Origin: Flavobacterium sharifuzzamanii
Lineage (GTDB): Bacteria > Bacteroidota > Bacteroidia > Flavobacteriales > Flavobacteriaceae
Assembly (NCBI RefSeq): GCF_003254585.1
Contig: NZ_QJGZ01000042.1
Span: forward strand, 558,001-622,000
Direction: 5' to 3'
Length of the DNA stretch: 64,000 nt
Shown here: positions 1 through 7,551 of the stretch, piece by piece
Position numbering within the stretch: the stretch's first letter is position 1
How the letters are laid out: every line of letters begins with the position of its first letter
Notes under the pieces: model-generated
Told to the model about the DNA's origin: nothing
Seen by the model: only the letters and a program-made list of their open reading frames with translations
Databases searched by the model: none
Translations under genes and position numbers: made by a program

Positions 1-198
1 GGAATAAATGATGAATTGCCCGTTTTTTTCAGATGTAATTAAATCAGCCCGTTTTAAAATATCTAAATGATGTGAAATACTTGGTTTAGAAATATTAAAA
101 GCATCGGCAATCTCTCCTGCCGACATATCTTTTTGCTTCAGAAGGTCCAAAATCTCTCTTCTAGTCGCATCGTTTAGTGCTTTAAAAATATCATTCAT
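1..198 (-). CDS. ArsR-family transcriptional repressor, N-terminal part (cut by window edge)
   Basis: Reading the minus strand from the ATG at 198 gives MNDIFKALNDATRREILDLL and continues for 66 residues to the window edge. The opening (KALNDATRREIL, then SAGEIADAFNISKPSISHHLDILKRADLI) is the classic winged helix-turn-helix of ArsR/SdpR-type repressors. Helix 3 (SKPSISHHLDIL, about residues 40-51) is the DNA-recognition helix. No metal-binding cysteines appear in the visible part, so it resembles the SdpR-like autorepressor branch more than metal sensors, but the C-terminus is missing. A perfect palindrome sits just upstream at 209-230, which suggests autoregulation. Confidence 0.85.
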   Translation of the reverse strand, partial: MNDIFKALNDATRREILDLLKQKDMSAGEIADAFNISKPSISHHLDILKRADLITSEKNGQFIIYS

Positions 199-208
199 TA
201 CATTTATA

Positions 209-230
209 TATTTAGACAAATATCTAAATA
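209..230. promoter_or_regulatory. Palindromic operator upstream of the ArsR-type gene
   Basis: TATTTAGA (209-216) and TCTAAATA (223-230) form a perfect 8-bp inverted repeat with a 6-base spacer, ending 10 bp before the repressor start codon. ArsR-type dimers normally bind such 12-2-12 or 8-6-8 palindromes over their own promoter. The sequence shows the palindrome; binding is inferred. Confidence 0.55.
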
Positions 231-240
231 CTTTCTGAAC

Positions 241-279
241 AAACAAAAAAAAAGCAGTAATTTTTTACATTACTGCTTT
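241..279 (-). terminator. Rho-independent terminator of the MFS gene
   Basis: AAAGCAGTAA (251-260) pairs with TTACTGCTTT (270-279). On the minus strand the stem is followed by a T-run (A-run at 241-253 on the plus strand), so it terminates transcription of the carrier gene that ends at 303. Confidence 0.7.
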
Positions 280-302
280 CAAATATTTTAAACGGAATTT
301 AT

Positions 303-1580
303 TTAAAACTTATGTTCATCTTTACTAATTACTAAAAATGAAATCAAAGAAATAAAAGCAGCTGTTACCAAATAATAACCCACATAACTCACATCATAAG
401 TCTTAGCTAGCCAAATCGCAATCATTGGCGCAAAAGCTGCTCCGAGGATTCCTGCCATATTGAAAGTCAAAGACGCTCCAGAATAACGAACATTTGTCGG
501 AAACAATTCAGAAAGAAAAGTTCCCAAAGGACCATACGTAAATCCCATTAAAGACATTCCGATGCAAGCAAAAATGGCTACTAAAACAATATTTCCTGAG
601 CTTAAAAAGTAAGAAAAGAAAAATCCGAAAACAGCAATCGCCGCTGTAGCTGCAATAAGCATTTTTCGGCGTCCGATTTTATCTGCAACTACTGCAGAAA
701 CTGGAATAAACAAAGCAAAAAACAATACTGAAAATAACTGAATTAATAATCCGTCTCTTTTTGCAATTCCTAAATCTGAGGTTGCCCAGCTTAGAGTGAA
801 AACCGTCATTAAATAGAAAACCAAAAACGTTGTAATCGCTGCAAATGTTCCAAAAATCAATTGATTCTTATAAGATTTTACCAATTCTAAAAACGGAACT
901 TTTACTTCTTCCTCATGCTTTTTAGCCTCTTCAAATGAAGGTGTTTCAGTAATTTTTGTTCTGATATAAAAACCAACAATTACTAAAAGTGCGCTGGCAA
1001 TGAAAGGAATTCTCCAGCCGTAATTCATAAAATCTTCGTTGCTCATCGAATCGGTAAGCAAGAGAAAGGTTCCGCCTGAAAGCAATAATCCAATTGGAGC
1101 GCCTAATTGCGGAAACATTCCGTACCACGCGCGTTTATTTGGCGGTGCATTCTCGATTGCCAATAAAACTGCTCCTCCCCATTCTCCTCCTAAACCAACA
1201 CCTTGTCCAAATCTACAAAGCATCAATAATAATGGAGCGGCAACACCAATGCTTTCGTAACTTGGCAGAAAACCAATTGTTACAGTAGAAATTCCCATTG
1301 TCAACAAAGCAGCAACAAGAGTAAATTTACGTCCGATTTTATCGCCATAATGTCCAAAAAATGCAGAACCTAACGGACGAGATAAAAAGGCGATAGAAAA
1401 AGTAGCTAACGATTCTAGAATCGCCATTGTCGAATCTGAACTTGGAAAAAATAATTGTGGAAAAACCAATACGGCCGCATTGGCATAAATATAAAAATCA
1501 AAAAATTCGATTGTGGTACCTATAAGGCTTCCAAAAAGAACGTGTTTTAAAGAGTTCTTTTTATTCGGGTTATTTTTCAT
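303..1580 (-). CDS. MFS transporter, metabolite:H+ symporter (MHS) type
   Basis: A 425-residue integral membrane protein with about 12 hydrophobic segments. The signature GQGVGLGGEWGGAVLLAIE (about residues 126-144) and the GHYGDKIGRK loop between TM2 and TM3 are those of the metabolite:H+ symporter branch (ProP, ShiA, KgtP relatives), which import carboxylates, compatible solutes or shikimate-type compounds with protons. The second half-loop DKIGRRK is also present. The frame stays open upstream to 1607, but MKNNPNKKNSLKHVLFGS at 1580 is the better start because it leads straight into TM1. It is a single gene with its own terminator downstream. The substrate cannot be read from sequence. Confidence 0.88.
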   Translation of the reverse strand: MKNNPNKKNSLKHVLFGSLIGTTIEFFDFYIYANAAVLVFPQLFFPSSDSTMAILESLATFSIAFLSRPLGSAFFGHYGDKIGRKFTLVAALLTMGISTVTIGFLPSYESIGVAAPLLLMLCRFGQGVGLGGEWGGAVLLAIENAPPNKRAWYGMFPQLGAPIGLLLSGGTFLLLTDSMSNEDFMNYGWRIPFIASALLVIVGFYIRTKITETPSFEEAKKHEEEVKVPFLELVKSYKNQLIFGTFAAITTFLVFYLMTVFTLSWATSDLGIAKRDGLLIQLFSVLFFALFIPVSAVVADKIGRRKMLIAATAAIAVFGFFFSYFLSSGNIVLVAIFACIGMSLMGFTYGPLGTFLSELFPTNVRYSGASLTFNMAGILGAAFAPMIAIWLAKTYDVSYVGYYLVTAAFISLISFLVISKDEHKF

Positions 1581-1847
1581 GAAAAATGATATCTTTTTTA
1601 TTTGCAAAAATAGAGTTTCATTATTAATAATTCATGTTTACACAAATTACTTTTACAACTACATTATATTTTTAACAAATTAGATAAATTATCAATTTTC
1701 AACAACCTTACAAAATCAAAATTTAAAACCCTGATTACAATACTTTTAAAAACATCAGAAAAAAATCAATTCTTAAGCAATTGTTAATAGCGTTTTTAAC
1801 TATATATTTTCATTAAATTTACAGCTGTCAAAAATAAATATAAAATT

Positions 1848-3437
1848 ATGCCTACCGACTGTATCAGCTTTCAATCTTCTGGATATTTCTCTAAATTAAT
1901 GCAGGATTATTTAGATCAAAAGCCAGAATTAAAACCGCTGTACAATAATTTTCCAACCTTAGAAAATTTCGAAAAACAAATTGCTGAAAAATCAGCCAAT
2001 TTTGACCATAACAACCGAACAGTGTTGGTTGACACTTTGCATAAGCAATATCAAAACATTGAAATTTCTGATTTAACGAGACAGAATATTTCTCTTTTAT
2101 CTCTCGAAAATACATTTACCATTACAACTGGACATCAGCTAAATTTATTCAGCGGACCATTATATTTTTTATATAAAATTATTTCAACAATTAATTTAAC
2201 TAAAGAATTAAAATCGAAATATCCTTCGTACAATTTTGTTCCAGTTTACTGGATGGCTACAGAAGATCACGATTTTGAAGAAATTAATTATTTTAATTTT
2301 AAAGGAAAAAAAATCCGTTGGAATGCAGAAAGCACAGGTCCTGTCGGAAGACTTGCAACTGATGGTCTAGAAGATTTATTTGAAGTTTATTCTAAAGAAT
2401 TAGGCTCAAGCACGAATGCAAACGCGCTTAAAAAACTTTTTGAAGACGCTTATTTAAACCACAAGAATCTAGCAGATGCAACTCGTTATTTAGCCAATAC
2501 TCTTTTTGCAAATTACGGTTTGGTTATTGTAGATGCAGACAGTGCCGATTTAAAACGTGCTTTTATTCCGTATGTAAAAGAAGAATTAGAAAATCAAACT
2601 TCGTTTAAAGAAGTTCAAAAATCAATTGAAGAGCTTGCCGCATATACTGTTCAAGTAAATCCGCGCGAAATCAATTTATTTTATATCGAAGATAAACTGC
2701 GCGAAAGAATCATTTTTGAAAATGATAAATATTGGGTTAACAATACCAAAATTTCGTTTTCAAAAGATGAAATTTTCAAATTACTAGAAAGCAATCCTGA
2801 AAAATTCAGTCCAAACGTAATTATGCGTCCATTATATCAAGAAATTATTCTACCAAATCTTTGCTATATTGGCGGAGGTGGAGAAATTGCTTATTGGTTA
2901 GAACTGAAAGCCTTTTTTGATGCTGTAAATATTACTTTCCCAATAGTATTAGTTCGAAATTCAGTTCTTCTGGCAACCGAAAAACAAGTTAAAAAAGCTG
3001 ATAATTTAAATTTATCATGGAAAGATTTATTCAGCAAATCAGAGAATTTAATTAATGAGATTACACATAAACTTTCCCCATTTCCTATAGATTTAACTCC
3101 TCAAAAAGAAGCTCTTGAAAAACAGTTTAACTATCTTTTTGAATTGGCTGAAAGAACAGATAAATCTTTCTCAGGAGCTGTAAAAGCACAAGAAGTAAAA
3201 CAAAAGAAAGGTTTAGAAAATCTAGAAAAGCGTTTATTAAAAGCGCAAAAAAGAAAATTGGCCGATCAATTGGAACGTGTTACCGATTTGCAATGTGAAT
3301 TATTTCCAAACAATAGCCTTCAAGAACGCCAAGCTAATTTTTCTGAATTTTATTTAGAAAAAGGAGAACAATTGATTACGCTTTTAATTCAAAAATTAAA
3401 ACCTTTAGAACATAATTTTGACATCATAATAATCTAA
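1848..3437 (+). CDS. bshC: Bacillithiol biosynthesis cysteine-adding enzyme BshC
   Basis: A 529-residue cytoplasmic protein matching BshC in length and motifs. TTGHQLNLFSGPLYFLYK (93-110) and VYWMATEDHDFEEIN (133-147) are the family hallmark nucleotide-binding-fold segments, and a long charged helical region (about 440-500, rich in K, E and L) forms the C-terminal coiled coil. BshC is thought to add cysteine to glucosaminyl-malate as the last step of bacillithiol synthesis, the thiol used for redox buffering. The partner genes bshA and bshB are not in this window. The ATG start is preceded by an AT-rich 5' region without other starts. Confidence 0.93.
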   Translation: MPTDCISFQSSGYFSKLMQDYLDQKPELKPLYNNFPTLENFEKQIAEKSANFDHNNRTVLVDTLHKQYQNIEISDLTRQNISLLSLENTFTITTGHQLNLFSGPLYFLYKIISTINLTKELKSKYPSYNFVPVYWMATEDHDFEEINYFNFKGKKIRWNAESTGPVGRLATDGLEDLFEVYSKELGSSTNANALKKLFEDAYLNHKNLADATRYLANTLFANYGLVIVDADSADLKRAFIPYVKEELENQTSFKEVQKSIEELAAYTVQVNPREINLFYIEDKLRERIIFENDKYWVNNTKISFSKDEIFKLLESNPEKFSPNVIMRPLYQEIILPNLCYIGGGGEIAYWLELKAFFDAVNITFPIVLVRNSVLLATEKQVKKADNLNLSWKDLFSKSENLINEITHKLSPFPIDLTPQKEALEKQFNYLFELAERTDKSFSGAVKAQEVKQKKGLENLEKRLLKAQKRKLADQLERVTDLQCELFPNNSLQERQANFSEFYLEKGEQLITLLIQKLKPLEHNFDIIII

Positions 3438-3560
3438 AATAATTATCTTTAGAAATTCAAAAGCGATAATTTAGGAACAAATAACCAGCTCATTTCCGAT
3501 ATTATTGCTCTCTCAAACCAAATAGAATTATATTTTATAACCTATTAACGAACTAACCTA

Positions 3561-4832
3561 ATGGTAAGAGAACGCCTAATTTCGCTTGATGTCTTTCGCG
3601 GACTAACTATTCTATTGATGACAATTGTAAACAATCCCGGTGATTGGGGTAATGTTTATCCGCCACTTTTGCACGCACAATGGAACGGCTGTACACCAAC
3701 AGATCTTGTATTTCCGTTTTTCATCTTTATAATGGGAGTTGCAGTACCGCTTGCAATGCCAGAGAAAAAATATGACGAAACCACATTCAACAAAATCCTG
3801 ATTCGTTCTTTAAGGATGTTCTGTTTGGGGATTTTCTTTAACTTCTTTGGAAAAATTCAGCTTTTTGGTTTAGACGGAATTCCACTTCTTATAGGCAGAT
3901 TGATTATTACTTTTGCAGTTGGTTATGCTTTAATGGGAAATTTCAGCAACAGACTAAAAAACATTTTTGCCTTTAGCATTTTAGCAATATATCTCATTTT
4001 GGCCTACGGAGGTTTTGAAAATTATGCAGATGTAAGACTTCCTGGAGTACTACAACGTATTGCAGTTGTCTATTTTGTAGTTTCGCTTTTATATTTAAAA
4101 ACATCAAGAAAAACACAGCTTATTACAGGAATCGTTTTGCTTTTTGGCTATTGGGCTATTATGACTTTAATTCCAGTTCCAGGATTTGGAGAAGCTAATT
4201 TAGAAAAAGGAACCAATTTAGCTGCTTGGATTGATAGCGTGTTTCTAAAAGGACATATGTATCATGAAACCAACACTTGGGATCCTGAAGGAATCTTGAG
4301 CACACTTCCGTCAATTGTAAACGGAATAATTGGTTTATTTATCGGACAAATTCTGCTTCTTAGTGTAACTAAAATCCAAAAAGCCCAAAGAATGGGAATG
4401 ATCGGCACATCGCTAATCTTTTTCGGATTAATCTGGGATTTAGTTTTCCCGATAAATAAATCCATCTGGACAAGCAGTTATGTTTTATATACAACAGGAT
4501 TAGCAACAGTTTGCCTCACGGTATTATATTATACAATTGATATAAAAGAATTCAAAAAAGGCTTTAAACTATTTGTTATTTGGGGAGTAAACCCAATGAT
4601 TGTTTTCTTTGCTTCACAAATTATTCCTCAAGCTTTGGTAATGATTCGTTTTCAAAATCCGTCACTTCCAAGTGAACAAATCAATCTATTAGATTATTTG
4701 TACCGATTTGGCATCGCACCATTTTTCAGCAATCCAATGACAGCATCTTTAGCTGGCGCATTAACCTATGTAGCAATTTGGACATTTATTTTATGGATTT
4801 TCTATAGAAATAAGCTGATTTTTAAAGTTTAA
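3561..4832 (+). CDS. DUF5009/HGSNAT-like membrane acyltransferase (paralogue 1)
   Basis: A 423-residue protein with about 10 membrane segments. It opens with RLISLDVFRGLTILLMTIVNNPG and has TDLVFPFFIFIMGVAVPLAMP at about 50-70. This is the pattern of the heparan-alpha-glucosaminide N-acetyltransferase/NagX-like family (DUF5009), which moves acetyl groups across the membrane onto amino sugars. The LDVFRG segment and the FPFFIFIMG segment are diagnostic. A second, divergent member lies at 18456-19646. It follows bshC by 123 bp and ends in a hairpin terminator. In Bacteroidota such genes often assist aminosugar or peptidoglycan sugar use; the precise substrate is unknown. Confidence 0.82.
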   Translation: MVRERLISLDVFRGLTILLMTIVNNPGDWGNVYPPLLHAQWNGCTPTDLVFPFFIFIMGVAVPLAMPEKKYDETTFNKILIRSLRMFCLGIFFNFFGKIQLFGLDGIPLLIGRLIITFAVGYALMGNFSNRLKNIFAFSILAIYLILAYGGFENYADVRLPGVLQRIAVVYFVVSLLYLKTSRKTQLITGIVLLFGYWAIMTLIPVPGFGEANLEKGTNLAAWIDSVFLKGHMYHETNTWDPEGILSTLPSIVNGIIGLFIGQILLLSVTKIQKAQRMGMIGTSLIFFGLIWDLVFPINKSIWTSSYVLYTTGLATVCLTVLYYTIDIKEFKKGFKLFVIWGVNPMIVFFASQIIPQALVMIRFQNPSLPSEQINLLDYLYRFGIAPFFSNPMTASLAGALTYVAIWTFILWIFYRNKLIFKV

Positions 4833-4851
4833 AAACAATAAAAATATTTCT

Positions 4852-4880
4852 AAAGACGCGCAATTGTGCGTCTTTTTTTT
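4852..4880 (+). terminator. Rho-independent terminator
   Basis: AAAGACGC and GCGTCTTT arms around GCAATTGT, followed by a T-run, 20 bp after the acyltransferase stop codon. Confidence 0.8.
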
Positions 4881-5005
4881 GACTGCGATTCGCCATATTC
4901 TTTTTTCTTAATTAAAACATCATTCCAGCATACTTAAATTATGAATTTATTAAAATCAATTCATAAAAAAAGTATACTTTTGCACAAAATTTAATAAAAT
5001 ACAAA

Positions 5006-5425
5006 ATGGCAACAAATAGAACTTTTACAATGATTAAACCAGATGCTGTTGCAAACGGACACATCGGGAATATCTTAGCAATGATTACTAATGGTGGTTT
5101 CAAAATCGTTTCATTAAAATTAACTCAATTAACTGTAGCTGATGCTAAAGCATTTTACGCAGTACACGCAGAAAGACCTTTCTACGGAGAATTAGTTGAA
5201 TTCATGTCTCGTGGACCAATTGTTGCGGCTATTTTAGAAAAAGACAACGCAGTAGAAGATTTCAGAACTTTAATCGGTGCTACAAACCCAGCAGAAGCTG
5301 CTGAAGGAACTATTCGTAAAGCATACGCTACTTCAATCGGAGAAAATGCAGTTCACGGATCTGACAGCGACGAAAACGCTGCTATCGAAAGTGCATTTCA
5401 CTTTGCAGGAAGAGAGCAATTCTAA
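5006..5425 (+). CDS. ndk: Nucleoside-diphosphate kinase
   Basis: A 139-residue protein of the usual bacterial Ndk length. It has TMIKPDAV (8-15), the segment RPFYGELVEFMSRGP (57-71) and the active-site block NAVHGSDS with the phospho-accepting histidine at residue 117. It moves the gamma phosphate between nucleoside triphosphates and diphosphates through a phosphohistidine. TACTTTTG about 30 bp before the ATG fits the Bacteroidota -7 box. It is a single gene closed by a bidirectional terminator. Confidence 0.97.
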   Translation: MATNRTFTMIKPDAVANGHIGNILAMITNGGFKIVSLKLTQLTVADAKAFYAVHAERPFYGELVEFMSRGPIVAAILEKDNAVEDFRTLIGATNPAEAAEGTIRKAYATSIGENAVHGSDSDENAAIESAFHFAGREQF

Positions 5426-5440
5426 GACTTCTTAAATCAT

Positions 5441-5474
5441 AAAAAAACCGCTTCATAACTGAAGCGTTTTTTTT
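5441..5474. terminator. Bidirectional terminator between convergent genes
   Basis: CGCTTC and GAAGCG arms with a poly-A run on the left and a poly-T run on the right, lying between ndk (plus) and the secreted protein that ends at 5494 (minus). Confidence 0.85.
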
Positions 5475-5493
5475 ATTTACTTATAATAAATAA

Positions 5494-6213
5494 TTAAAGA
5501 CTTTCAGAAGTCTTCTTTACCATTTTTTCAACTCTGCCATCCAAATCTTTTAAAAGCTCCTCTAATGCACTTTCACACATTGGCAATACTTTATCAAAAG
5601 ATAAAACAGGAATTCCTCCTACTATTGTTCCAGTTTTCTTTGAATTTGCTCCTTCGTTAAAAGCAAAAACTTTTTTTCCATTTTTATCATACAAAGCAAT
5701 TCTTGCATAAGCTTTCATTTTAATAGTTCCAGTTCCACCAACTGCAAACCCTTTTACTACAGCGAAGTGAATCTCTGTAAACAAGACACCATCTGCATTA
5801 TCTTTAAACATAGTAGCCGTCGCTACTTCATTTGCTGAACCATTTATTCCTTCATAGATATATTTATATCCAGGGTAATTGATAATATATTTCCCCTTTT
5901 CTCCCTCTCTATCAAAATGAGGAACATAATCAATATACTCTTGTTTTTGAGTTACATCTGTTTCAGGAAGTAAATCGAATGGAAACTTTTTAGAATAGTC
6001 ATTAAAAAAAGCATTGTGATACTTTTCTAAAATTGGTTCTAGGTTAAAATTTGGATTGTTCCCTAAATCTGTTACTGCAGCAACAGCACTTAAACCAAGT
6101 TCTGAAAGATCAATTGTTTTGTCAGTGTAAAAAGCAACAACAGCAACTTTTTTCTTTTGTGAATAACCAGTTAATGTACATAATACGGTTAAAATTAGTA
6201 AAATTTTTTTCAT
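5494..6213 (-). CDS. Secreted protein of unknown function
   Basis: A 239-residue protein with a clear signal peptide (MKKILLILTVLCTLTGYSQ, cleavage after about residue 19). The mature part begins KKKVAVVAFYTDKTIDLS, a beta strand-like start seen in periplasmic CsgG/LpoB-like folds, then has an alternating hydrophobic pattern with little cysteine. FAVGGTGTIKMKAYARIALYDKNGKKVFAFNEGA (about 155-188) reads like two antiparallel strands typical of CsgG-like domains. I do not recognise the family securely. It is a single gene read from its own promoter towards the ndk terminator. Confidence 0.6.
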   Translation of the reverse strand: MKKILLILTVLCTLTGYSQKKKVAVVAFYTDKTIDLSELGLSAVAAVTDLGNNPNFNLEPILEKYHNAFFNDYSKKFPFDLLPETDVTQKQEYIDYVPHFDREGEKGKYIINYPGYKYIYEGINGSANEVATATMFKDNADGVLFTEIHFAVVKGFAVGGTGTIKMKAYARIALYDKNGKKVFAFNEGANSKKTGTIVGGIPVLSFDKVLPMCESALEELLKDLDGRVEKMVKKTSESL

Positions 6214-6282
6214 TGATTTTTTATTATTTTGGGTTTATAAAAAAGACGCTATTTTAAAGAAATAACTGCCCAAATGTATCGC

Positions 6283-6311
6283 AAAAAAAACACTTCACAA
6301 TAGAAGTGTTA
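6283..6311 (-). terminator. Rho-independent terminator downstream of the DUF721 gene
   Basis: AACACTTC and GAAGTGTT arms (about 6289-6310). On the minus strand the stem is followed by eight T residues, 30 bp beyond the DUF721 stop. Confidence 0.7.
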
Positions 6312-6342
6312 ATTATTTTTAAAATTTATCTTACTAAAAAAA

Positions 6343-6639
6343 CTACCGCAAAATCACGTCTTTCACCACTTCACGGCCTAATTCTTCATTGATCATTTTC
6401 ACGATTTTATATTTTCCATGAGTTAGCTCTTCACGTAAAACAGAAGATCCCAATTCTACATAAAGCGTACTTCCTTTCAAAACAACATTTCGAGTATAGG
6501 TATTCACACCATTTCCCATAAGCTGTCTCCAAGCCTCACGAACATCGATTTCATCCATTCCTGGCTGCAACTTATTAACCTGAATAATTTGCTGTAAAAC
6601 AGCCCCAATTGTAGTTTCGTTATTTAGTCTTTTCGCCAT
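6343..6639 (-). CDS. DUF721 (DciA-like) protein
   Basis: A 98-residue protein with the DUF721 layout: NNETTIGAVLQQIIQVNKLQPGMDEIDVREAWRQLMG at the N-terminus and YVELGSSVLREELTHGKYKIVKMINEELG near the C-terminus. DUF721 includes DciA, which recruits the replicative helicase DnaB. In Bacteroidota short stand-alone forms such as this are usually found near recF or in small operons, and their role is inferred only from the family. It overlaps the upstream lipoprotein gene by 20 bp, so the two are translated from one transcript. Confidence 0.78.
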   Translation of the reverse strand: MAKRLNNETTIGAVLQQIIQVNKLQPGMDEIDVREAWRQLMGNGVNTYTRNVVLKGSTLYVELGSSVLREELTHGKYKIVKMINEELGREVVKDVILR

Positions 6640-7060
6640 CGTTCAAAAGATTTACTGGTCCAGCTTTTTTATAATGATATTCTATTTTTTGCGGATTTTT
6701 CACCACTAATTTGTCATCCGAGAGCGAAATAATTTCTTCACTCCATTTTGCATACTTTGTTTTATAATCCAAGAAAACCTGCTCACCAGCAAAACGAACT
6801 GAAACATTTTCAAAAGTATCTGTAGTCAAAAATGTTCCGTCAAATTGCGGCATAACTTTCGTTCGAACACCTTTATTATTTTTAATTTGAAAAAAATCAA
6901 AAGTCTCGTTCATTTTATATTCCTTCTCTTCTCCTTTCTCAAAAACCACTTTTTCAATTTCCCAATAGCCATTCAATTTAGCAATATCTGCAGGTTTTAA
7001 TTCCTGTTTACAGCTCACAAACAAAAGCGAACAAAACAAAACTATGAAAGCATTTTTCAT
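6620..7060 (-). CDS. Lipocalin-like lipoprotein
   Basis: A 146-residue protein starting MKNAFIVLFCSLLFVSCKQE, a lipoprotein signal with the lipobox cysteine at residue 17. The mature protein opens ADIAKLNGYWEIEKVVFEKGEEKEYKMN, the N-terminal strand of lipocalin-like domains seen in many Bacteroidota lipoproteins, and continues with beta-rich sequence. The frame is open upstream to 7168, but that extension reads through a structured repeat (7116-7195), so the ATG at 7060 is chosen. It overlaps the DUF721 gene by 20 bp. Ligand and role are unknown. Confidence 0.72.
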   Translation of the reverse strand: MKNAFIVLFCSLLFVSCKQELKPADIAKLNGYWEIEKVVFEKGEEKEYKMNETFDFFQIKNNKGVRTKVMPQFDGTFLTTDTFENVSVRFAGEQVFLDYKTKYAKWSEEIISLSDDKLVVKNPQKIEYHYKKAGPVNLLNDGEKTK

Positions 7061-7115
7061 AAATAAAAATATTAAAAATTTATTCTTTTTCTTTAAAATG
7101 AAGTCGAAGATTTTA

Positions 7116-7195
7116 GGAGCTGATTCCTGCTGTCCGCTGTATCTTTTGCTTTTTAAAGAAAAAAGCAAAAGGATGCCGCTCCCATCAGGGCTAGG
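7116..7195 (-). ncRNA. Structured leader/repeat element, copy 1
   Basis: On the minus strand the segment begins CCTAGCCCTGATGGGAGCGG, passes through an 11-bp hairpin (7143-7153 with 7161-7171) and ends GGACAGCAGGAATCAGCTCC. GGAGC and GCTCC near the two ends can close the structure. Copy 2 lies at 61427-61569 and keeps AGCCCTGATRG and GGAYAGCAGGA. It sits between a TATCTTTG -7 box (7229-7236) and the lipoprotein start codon at 7060, so it would be part of the 5' leader. It may belong to the flavobacterial Flavo-1 RNA family, which I cannot verify. Confidence 0.5.
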
Positions 7196-7228
7196 ACTCC
7201 CGTTTTCAAAAGAAATTTTATCGAACTA

Positions 7229-7236
7229 CAAAGATA
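7229..7236 (-). promoter_or_regulatory. Candidate -7 promoter box for the leader and lipoprotein
   Basis: TATCTTTG on the minus strand matches the Bacteroidota TAnnTTTG -7 box. Transcription from it would start near 7222 and include the whole structured element. No well-spaced TTG -33 box is evident. Confidence 0.45.
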
Positions 7237-7374
7237 ATCTTATAATCATCAAAAGAAATAAAAAATCAAAAACACATTAAACTATTTTATATACTCTTAG
7301 CTAAACCCCAAAACAAAACACTAACAGAATTGTTTTTATCATCCTGACATCTTAATGTATATGTAAAACTTTAG

Positions 7375-7536
7375 GATGCTGTAGCAAAAGCACGCGAATT
7401 AATTATGCTAATAAAGGAAATGGAAAAACGATATAATTCCAAATGAAGAATGGAAGATGCTACGGATAATATAAATATCGTCCTATCTCATTTTGATAAA
7501 CCATTATGGGAGAAAATTAATACTATGTATCAATAA
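7375..7536 (+). pseudogene. Possible decayed gene tail
   Basis: One plus-strand frame reads DAVAKARELIMLIKEMEKRY, then NSK and a stop at 7444, then RMEDATDNINIVLSHF and DKPLWEKINTMYQ to a stop at 7536. Both pieces have normal protein-like composition and are joined in frame through a single TGA, in an otherwise gene-free 490-bp gap. This looks like the eroded end of a coding sequence. I do not recognise the family, and chance cannot be excluded. Confidence 0.3.
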
Positions 7537-7551
7537 GCGAAGAATTTCAAT

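Noticed and set aside
1039..1288. Plus-strand frames inside the MFS carrier gene
   Set aside because: They are antisense shadows; the minus-strand frame carries the family signatures.
7061..7168. N-terminal extension of the lipoprotein at 6620-7060
   Set aside because: It translates the structured repeat, and the lipoprotein signal starts at the ATG at 7060.
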